Part shown: one piece after another, positions 16,111 through 20,737 of the stretch | Layout: the number at the start of each line of letters is the position of its first letter | Numbering within the stretch: the first letter of the stretch is position 1 | Source: JASFRS01 sp050114795 | GTDB taxonomy: Bacteria > Pseudomonadota > Alphaproteobacteria > Sphingomonadales > CAKZYD01 | Direction of reading: 5' to 3' | DNA: 20,737 bases | NCBI GenBank assembly: GCA_050114795.1 | Contig: JASFRS010000021.1 | Span: 1-20,737 of the forward strand | Notes under the pieces: model-generated | The model's input: only the letters and a program-made list of their open reading frames with translations | Told to the model about the DNA's origin: nothing | Database searches by the model: none | Made by a program: the position numbers and the translations under genes

Positions 16111-16572
16111 TTATTTGGGCAGCGGTAGGGCCGTTGTATATTTTATTTCCTCCATTGCGAAGGAGGAACTTACGTCGTCCAGCGACACGCGGGCGATCAG
16201 CGCCTTATAAAACGCATCGAAAGCGGGGATATCGGGCACCACGACATGAAGTAAATAGTCCATGTCGCCAGCCATGCGATAAAACCCCACAACCTCTTCA
16301 AAGTCGCTGATTTTCTCAGACAAGGTTGTCATTGCCGAAATATCGTGATTGCGGGTTCGAATTTGCACGAACACATCGACATTTAGCCCTAGTGCTTTTC
16401 GGTCCAGCAATGCCACACGCCTTTTTATGATGCCAGCCTTTTCCATTGCCTGGATTCGACGCCAGCATGGCGTTGTCGACAGGCCCACTTCCTGAGCAAT
16501 ATCAGCAATGCTGCGATCAGCACGTTTTTGAAGCAAAGCCAATATTTTGCTATCTATTTTATCTAGAACCAT
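16111..16572 (-). CDS. Lrp/AsnC family transcriptional regulator
   Basis: A 153-residue DNA-binding protein with the two-part Lrp layout. The N-terminal winged helix-turn-helix (about 4-60) has SIADIAQEVGLSTTPCWRRI at 21-40 and is followed by the AsnC-type ligand/oligomer domain (about 66-145), including GFYRMAGDMDYLLHV near 96-110. Such proteins form dimers to octamers and respond to amino acids. It is immediately upstream of pepN, so control of peptide or amino-acid turnover is a reasonable inference. No good ribosome site precedes the ATG. The upstream region has a phased inverted repeat (16581-16632) that could be its own operator. The ligand cannot be told from sequence. Confidence 0.93.
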   Translation of the reverse strand: MVLDKIDSKILALLQKRADRSIADIAQEVGLSTTPCWRRIQAMEKAGIIKRRVALLDRKALGLNVDVFVQIRTRNHDISAMTTLSEKISDFEEVVGFYRMAGDMDYLLHVVVPDIPAFDAFYKALIARVSLDDVSSSFAMEEIKYTTALPLPK

Positions 16573-16580
16573 TTTTCATA

Positions 16581-16632
16581 TTTACGTGTGTATTGAGTAA
16601 AATATTTCAACAACGCCGTTATAACACGTAAA
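16581..16632. promoter_or_regulatory. Widely spaced inverted repeat, candidate Lrp-type operator
   Basis: TTTACGTGT (16581-16589) and its exact complement ACACGTAAA (16624-16632) lie 43 bases apart centre to centre, close to four helical turns, between the divergent regulator gene and the DUF6356 gene. Phased sites on one DNA face suit the multimeric Lrp family. Confidence 0.4.
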
Positions 16633-16695
16633 AATAGGAAAATCACCTCGTGATAATAGAATATAATCCTTGGGAATTGGTCGGGAGTGAATGAA

Positions 16696-16938
16696 ATGCG
16701 TGTTTTGACACAGCATTTGCGGGACGTGAATGAGGGATATATTGAGCACATGAACCATGCGGGATGGTATGGCCAGAGAATGTTATGCGCGGGGCTGGCC
16801 TGTGTTGCTCATGCGATATTTCCTTTCCTATTTCAGGAAACCGCTAGCCGGTGCATTCGCGAACTCTATGATCATATGGCAAAACGCGGGCGTCATGATG
16901 ATCTGGAAGAAGACGTCTGGCTTGAGTTTAATATTTAG
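16696..16938 (+). CDS. DUF6356 family small protein
   Basis: An 80-residue protein of unknown function seen in alphaproteobacteria. Visible marks are HMNHAGWYGQRMLCAGLACV (about 18-37), a short hydrophobic stretch AHAIFPFLF (about 39-47), and an acidic C-terminus. One membrane-associated helix is likely. I chose the ATG at 16696 because GGGAG (16683-16687) lies eight bases before it; an in-frame GTG at 16687 is possible but overlaps that ribosome site. The gene is divergent from the Lrp-type regulator and convergent with prfC, ending two bases before the prfC stop. The last codons form one arm of a shared hairpin. Confidence 0.75.
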   Translation: MRVLTQHLRDVNEGYIEHMNHAGWYGQRMLCAGLACVAHAIFPFLFQETASRCIRELYDHMAKRGRHDDLEEDVWLEFNI

Positions 16939-16949
16939 CCTCAAGCCAG
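16917..16949. terminator. Hairpin shared by the ends of the DUF6356 gene and prfC
   Basis: CTGGCTTGAG (16917-16926) and CTCAAGCCAG (16940-16949) are perfect 10-base complements around a 13-base loop that holds the DUF6356 stop codon. The left arm codes the end of the DUF6356 protein and the right arm codes the end of RF3. Only an imperfect T-rich stretch follows on the plus strand, so the efficiency of termination is uncertain. Confidence 0.55.
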
Positions 16950-18530
16950 CGTTTCCTTCGTTTTTAAGAAACGAATATTAGGAAAATCGTCCTTACCTTT
17001 ATCGAGGTGCCAACTGTTGCGTGCTAAATACACCCATTGACCAGTATGATCTTCAGCGACGGAGGTGCGGTTCGCATCCACAAATTCTTTGACGTATCGC
17101 GGCTCATCCGCCTCCAACCATCGTGCCGTGTAAAGCTGTGTCGGCTCAAATTTCACACCTAAATCATATTCAGTGCGGATACGGTCGGAAAGCACATCAA
17201 ATTGCAAGGCACCAACGACACCCACAATCCAATCTGAACCGATTAGGGGTTTAAATGCGCGCGCCGCCCCCTCTTCCGCCAATTGAACAAGAGCACGACC
17301 CAAATGCTTGGCCTTCATTGGGTCATCCGCTCGTACGCGCTGTAACAGCTCCGGCGCGAAGTTTGGAATTCCGGTGAAATGCAAATCTTCGCCTTCGCTC
17401 AGCGTATCACCGATGCGCAGTTGGCCATGGTTTGGCAGACCAATAATATCACCGGGAAATGCCTCTGTCGCCACCTCGCGGTCGCGCGCCAGAAAGATTT
17501 GCGGGCTGTGGATCGTCATCATCTTGCCAGAGCCAACATGGCGCAATTTCATACCCTGTTTGAAATGGCCCGAGCAGATACGAACAAAAGCGATACGGTC
17601 CCGGTGCTTAGGGTCCATATTCGCTTGAATTTTGAACACAAAGCCTGAGACCTTGGCTTCACCCGCTTCAACTTCACGTTCTTTTGCAGGGCGCATTAAG
17701 GGCTTTGGTGCCCAGTCACCCAGACCTTTAAGCAGCTCACGCACACCAAAATTATTGATAGCCGAACCGAAGAACACAGGTGTCATATGACCTTCCAGAA
17801 ACGCCTGTTGGTCAAATTCCTTGGTCAGGCCGCGCACCATTTCAACTTCTTCACGCAGCTTGTTGAGCGCGTCTGCAGGCAACATGCTTTCCAATTTGGG
17901 GTCATCTAACCCCTCAACCTCTACCGCTTCCGTCAAGCGGTCGCCCGCCCCACGGTCAAACATGATGAGGCGGTCGTTCAACAGATCATAACAGCCTAGA
18001 AAATCCCGCCCCATGCCAATTGGCCAGCTCGCTGGGACGACATCAAGAGCAAGGCTTTGTTCAACTTCATCCAGAAGCGAAAACGGATCCTGACCCTCAC
18101 GGTCCAATTTATTCACAAAAGTGATAATTGGCACATCACGCAGTCGGCAGACTTCAAACAGTTTGCGTGTCTGGGTTTCAATACCCTTCGCGGCATCAAG
18201 GACCATCACAGCGGAATCAACAGCGGACAAGGTCCGATATGTATCTTCGGAAAAATCTTCATGGCCCGGCGTATCAAGCAAGTTGAACGTCCGCCCACTG
18301 TAATCGAAAGTCATGACGGAGGATGCGACGGAAATTCCACGTTCCTGCTCAACTTTCATCCAGTCAGACCGGGCGCGACGGCGTTCCCCTTTGGCTTTCA
18401 CAGCGCCTGCCATTTCAATGGCACCGCCGAAAAGCAGGAGTTTTTCAGTCAATGTGGTTTTACCGGCATCCGGGTGCGAGATGATGGCAAAGGTCCGCCG
18501 TTTATCAATCTCTTCTGCCAATCGCGCCAT
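16941..18530 (-). CDS. prfC: Peptide chain release factor 3 (RF3)
   Basis: A 529-residue translational GTPase that recycles release factors RF1/RF2 from the ribosome after peptide release. The length is normal for the family. The G domain has SHPDAGKTT (18-26, G1), the switch I region ending QERGISVASS, DTPGHEDF (G3) and NKLD (G4). Domain II and the C-terminal RF3 domain (with GVVGALQFDVL) are present. The ATG at 18530 is preceded only by a weak GAGAG site. The gene stands alone on the minus strand, convergent with the DUF6356 gene and divergent from the YeeZ-like gene. Nothing unusual is seen. Confidence 0.97.
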   Translation of the reverse strand: MARLAEEIDKRRTFAIISHPDAGKTTLTEKLLLFGGAIEMAGAVKAKGERRRARSDWMKVEQERGISVASSVMTFDYSGRTFNLLDTPGHEDFSEDTYRTLSAVDSAVMVLDAAKGIETQTRKLFEVCRLRDVPIITFVNKLDREGQDPFSLLDEVEQSLALDVVPASWPIGMGRDFLGCYDLLNDRLIMFDRGAGDRLTEAVEVEGLDDPKLESMLPADALNKLREEVEMVRGLTKEFDQQAFLEGHMTPVFFGSAINNFGVRELLKGLGDWAPKPLMRPAKEREVEAGEAKVSGFVFKIQANMDPKHRDRIAFVRICSGHFKQGMKLRHVGSGKMMTIHSPQIFLARDREVATEAFPGDIIGLPNHGQLRIGDTLSEGEDLHFTGIPNFAPELLQRVRADDPMKAKHLGRALVQLAEEGAARAFKPLIGSDWIVGVVGALQFDVLSDRIRTEYDLGVKFEPTQLYTARWLEADEPRYVKEFVDANRTSVAEDHTGQWVYLARNSWHLDKGKDDFPNIRFLKTKETLA

Positions 18531-18633
18531 GGTGGTCTCTCAAATAAGGTTTCAAGCGCGCAGCGCTAACGCGGCTTGGCCATAAAATCAAGTAGGCGGG
18601 CATAAATAATGCGCTTTTTAGACCACATCTATT

Positions 18634-18651
18634 GATGCTATGCTCAGCATC
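18634..18651. promoter_or_regulatory. Inverted repeat in prfC / YeeZ-like divergent region
   Basis: GATGCT (18634-18639) and AGCATC (18646-18651) pair around ATGCTC. It lies about 50 bases before the YeeZ-like start and about 100 bases before prfC, so it could be an operator for either. No matching regulator is evident. Confidence 0.3.
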
Positions 18652-18703
18652 CTTATATCAGCTAGAAATAATAATCTGATCGGCGGCTTTTGGGAAAATT
18701 ATC

Positions 18704-19615
18704 ATGTCCTCCCCTTCCCGACTATTCATTTTCGGACTGGGCTATACCGGCCTCATGACAGCGCGGCATTTTAAAGCCCGAGGTTATCATGTATCGGGCA
18801 CCGTACGCAGTATTGAAAAAGCACGCCAAATAGAGGCTAAACACGACATTCCGGTTTTTACCTTTGATGATAATCGCCCACTTAAATCCAAGGCTGACTT
18901 ATTGGACGCTGATTATATTTTAAGTACTGTGCCACCTGTACGGGATGAGATGGACTATCCTGACGCTGTTCTTCGTCATCATCTTGAAGACTTCAAGCAC
19001 CCCAATCACCCACCAAAATGGATTGGTTATTTAAGCTCCACCGGGGTCTATGGTGACACCCAAGGTGAATGGGTAGATGAAAATGCGCCACTGCTGGGAA
19101 ATCGCGTCCCTGGACGGGTTATTGCCGACCGCGGATGGCAGGAAGCTTTTGCACTTGAGGATTTGCCCGTCCACATCTTTCGTTTACCAGGTATCTATGG
19201 GCCAGGGCGATCAACATTGGAGCGCGCTGCAGAGGGTAGAGCCGCACGCATTGCCGCCCCTGGCCACGTTTTCAGCCGGATTCATGTTGAAGACATTATC
19301 TCTGCCTTGGAATTATCCATAGCGAAACCAAACCCAGGAGCCATCTATAATATCGCGGATAATGAACCAAGTTCCGCCGCCGACGTTAGCGCTTATGCCC
19401 ACAAGCTTCTTGGCATGGACCCTCCCCCTTTGACGCCACTTGAGCACGCCGGTCTTAGCCCTATCGGAAAGAGCTTTTATCAGGAATGCAGACGTGTCAA
19501 AAACGATAAAGCCAAACATGATATCGGCTGGTCCCCAAAATACCCCAGTTATAAAGAAGGCTTACAAGCCTGTCTTAAATGTTTTTCTGAAGACAAAAGA
19601 AGTACGTTCACTTAA
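18704..19615 (+). CDS. YeeZ-like NAD(P)-dependent epimerase / extended SDR family protein
   Basis: A 303-residue Rossmann-fold protein. The dinucleotide site is FGLGYTG at 10-16, followed by a basic turn (GTVRS) at the end of strand 2. YLSSTGVYGDTQGEW (about 106-120) carries the Ser/Tyr stretch of extended SDRs, and FRLPGIYGPGR (about 159-169) is the usual later motif. YeeZ-type proteins have no proven substrate, and the typical YxxxK Lys is not evident after VYGD. The ATG at 18704 has a GGGA-type ribosome site. It is followed 74 bases later by the DUF2189 gene on the same strand; there is no strong functional link to its neighbours. Confidence 0.85.
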   Translation: MSSPSRLFIFGLGYTGLMTARHFKARGYHVSGTVRSIEKARQIEAKHDIPVFTFDDNRPLKSKADLLDADYILSTVPPVRDEMDYPDAVLRHHLEDFKHPNHPPKWIGYLSSTGVYGDTQGEWVDENAPLLGNRVPGRVIADRGWQEAFALEDLPVHIFRLPGIYGPGRSTLERAAEGRAARIAAPGHVFSRIHVEDIISALELSIAKPNPGAIYNIADNEPSSAADVSAYAHKLLGMDPPPLTPLEHAGLSPIGKSFYQECRRVKNDKAKHDIGWSPKYPSYKEGLQACLKCFSEDKRSTFT

Positions 19616-19689
19616 CTGCAATTAGTCATTACAGTAAATTTCTGATAACCTTCCCTTATAATTCACATGAGTTCTTTGGGGGAAATATC

Positions 19690-20481
19690 ATGGTTGAAAG
19701 TCACGCCGAAAAGCTTTCGAATTATCAACATGGCGGCATAGATGTTCGCCATATTCACAGCTCAGATTTAAAGGCCGCATTGCGCGCTGGATGGCAGGAC
19801 TTTCTTGCCAAGCCAAGCCATATTTTCTTCTTGGGACTGATATACCCAATTCTTGGTTTCATATTCGCAAGGCTGACATCGAATATGAATCTCATTCCCC
19901 TCATTTACCCCTTACTCACCGGTTTTGCGCTGATCGGGCCATTGGCCGCTGTTGGGCTTTATGAATTAAGCCGCAGAAAAGAATTGGGTCAGGAACTGCA
20001 CTGGCGTTACGCTTTCAGTATTACCAAGTCTCCGGCATTCGGCAGCATTTTAGCCTTAGGTGGCATTTTATTGGTCGTCTTCTTCTTTTGGATGGTTACC
20101 GCTTATGTAATTTATCGCTGGACCTTGGGCACATTGTCACCAGACAGCCTGCGTGAATTACTCAACTTGACCGTAACAACAAGGGAAGGTTGGACATTAA
20201 TCGTACTTGGTAATTTCGTCGGCTTCATCTTTGCCCTTTTTACCCTGACCATCAGCGTGGTTTCTTTTCCAATGCTACTGGACAGACATTGCAGTGTGCG
20301 CCGCGCGATGCAGACATCTTATAAAGCGGTCAGACAGAATTTTCCCGTCATGATGCTATGGGGGGTCACGATTACGTTTGGTCTATTTTTGGGAAGTCTA
20401 CCTTTACTGGTCGGCCTTGCCGTTGTTCTTCCAGTCTTCGGCCACGCATCCTGGCATTTATACAGACGGTTGGTGCCTTAA
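19690..20481 (+). CDS. DUF2189 multi-pass membrane protein
   Basis: A 263-residue inner-membrane protein of unknown function. A short soluble N-terminus with the family-like VRHIHSSDLKAALRAGWQDF (about 19-38) is followed by about six hydrophobic segments spread over residues 45-255. The ATG has a good GGGGGA ribosome site about seven bases upstream. The stop codon runs straight into the A tract of a hairpin that serves the opposite strand. No catalytic motif is visible. Confidence 0.85.
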   Translation: MVESHAEKLSNYQHGGIDVRHIHSSDLKAALRAGWQDFLAKPSHIFFLGLIYPILGFIFARLTSNMNLIPLIYPLLTGFALIGPLAAVGLYELSRRKELGQELHWRYAFSITKSPAFGSILALGGILLVVFFFWMVTAYVIYRWTLGTLSPDSLRELLNLTVTTREGWTLIVLGNFVGFIFALFTLTISVVSFPMLLDRHCSVRRAMQTSYKAVRQNFPVMMLWGVTITFGLFLGSLPLLVGLAVVLPVFGHASWHLYRRLVP

Positions 20482-20512
20482 AAAAAACGCCGCCCCTATC
20501 TATGGGGCGGCG
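20480..20512 (-). terminator. Intrinsic terminator for the minus-strand gene at the right edge
   Basis: CGCCGCCCC (20488-20496) and GGGGCGGCG (20504-20512) form a perfect 9-base GC stem with a 7-base loop. Read on the minus strand, the stem is followed by eight T (20487-20480), the classic layout. It ends transcription of the surface antigen-like gene and abuts the DUF2189 stop; on the plus strand no T tract follows. Confidence 0.9.
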
Positions 20513-20553
20513 TAGAAGGCTTGCAATCGGGGACGATGCAAGAGGAAATTCAC

Positions 20554-20737
20554 TTAATATTGAGGAGCAATCTGTGCCGGACCACGAAGCCAGCTTCCAT
20601 CAGGTTGCAGGCAAGCGGTTCCATAGGCTTCCTGTTCCTGCCCGCCGATGATCACGACGCTCTGATATTCACGTGTCTGCAGGCAATTATTGAAATTCTG
20701 CGCATTTGCATAACCCGGAGCGGCATTTGGATTATAA
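20554..20737 (-). CDS. 17-kDa surface antigen-like protein, C-terminal part
   Basis: The last 60 or so codons of a gene that continues beyond the right edge. The frame reads NNCLQTREYQSVVIIGGQEQ, then EAYGTACLQPDGSWLRGPA and a short end at QIAPQY. The pattern of Cys, REYQ, a beta pair around GG, then AYGTAC-QPDGSW is characteristic of the 17-kDa surface antigen C-terminal domain found in alphaproteobacterial outer-membrane lipoproteins, which usually carry an N-terminal glycine zipper. The stop at 20556-20554 is followed about 40 bases later by the terminator at 20480-20512. Role unknown; outer-membrane location is inferred from the family. Confidence 0.8.
   Translation of the reverse strand, partial: YNPNAAPGYANAQNFNNCLQTREYQSVVIIGGQEQEAYGTACLQPDGSWLRGPAQIAPQY

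Noticed and set aside
18057..18569. 170-codon open frame on the plus strand opposite prfC
   Set aside because: It lies wholly antisense to well-conserved RF3 motifs, and its product resembles no family.
20358..20651. 97-codon plus-strand frame at the right end
   Set aside because: It overlaps the DUF2189 gene, runs through the terminator stem and is antisense to the surface antigen-like frame.

Overview
The window looks like the chromosome of a Gram-negative bacterium, most likely an alphaproteobacterium of moderate GC (by eye below 50%). The pointers are an XrtA/PEP-CTERM-type exopolysaccharide gene set, a DUF6356 protein, a 17-kDa surface antigen-like protein and an Lrp-pepN pair. No rRNA, tRNA, CRISPR array, insertion sequence or phage gene was seen.

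Region 1 (1-13482) is an envelope polysaccharide / protein-sorting locus. On the minus strand, from right to left, it holds an exosortase-associated acyltransferase (4479-3700), an E1-like/nitroreductase fusion (3694-1649), a PEP-CTERM-associated undecaprenyl-phosphate sugar transferase (1512-121) and, cut by the left edge, what reads as the N-terminus of the sensor kinase PrsK. On the plus strand, divergent from these, are a CbiB/CobD-like membrane protein that has lost signature acidic residues, a ManC-type mannose-1-phosphate guanylyltransferase whose isomerase cupin has lost its histidine motif, a 908-residue surface protein (tandem beta-sandwich-like repeats, PKD-like domain, PEP-CTERM-like C-terminal anchor), and a compact NfrB-NfrA pair (inner-membrane glycosyltransferase plus outer-membrane TPR/NfrA_C protein). 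My working model, an inference, is that PrsK and the sugar transferase belong to an XrtA exopolysaccharide system. ManC would supply GDP-mannose, NfrB/NfrA would polymerise and export a second glycan, and the 908-residue protein would be a sorted, glycan-binding surface partner. The exosortase itself is not in the window and is expected beyond the left edge.

Region 2 (13479-20737) is ordinary housekeeping: pepN with an upstream Lrp/AsnC regulator, a small DUF6356 protein, prfC (release factor 3), a YeeZ-like epimerase, a DUF2189 membrane protein, an intrinsic terminator serving the minus strand, and the 3' end of a 17-kDa surface antigen-like gene. The convergent gene ends are tightly packed: nfrA and pepN overlap by a few bases, and the DUF6356 gene and prfC share one perfect hairpin.

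The most interesting part is the joining of an exosortase-type locus with a minimal NfrAB glycan machine, together with two proteins (CbiB-like, ManC cupin) that keep the fold but appear to have lost catalytic residues.
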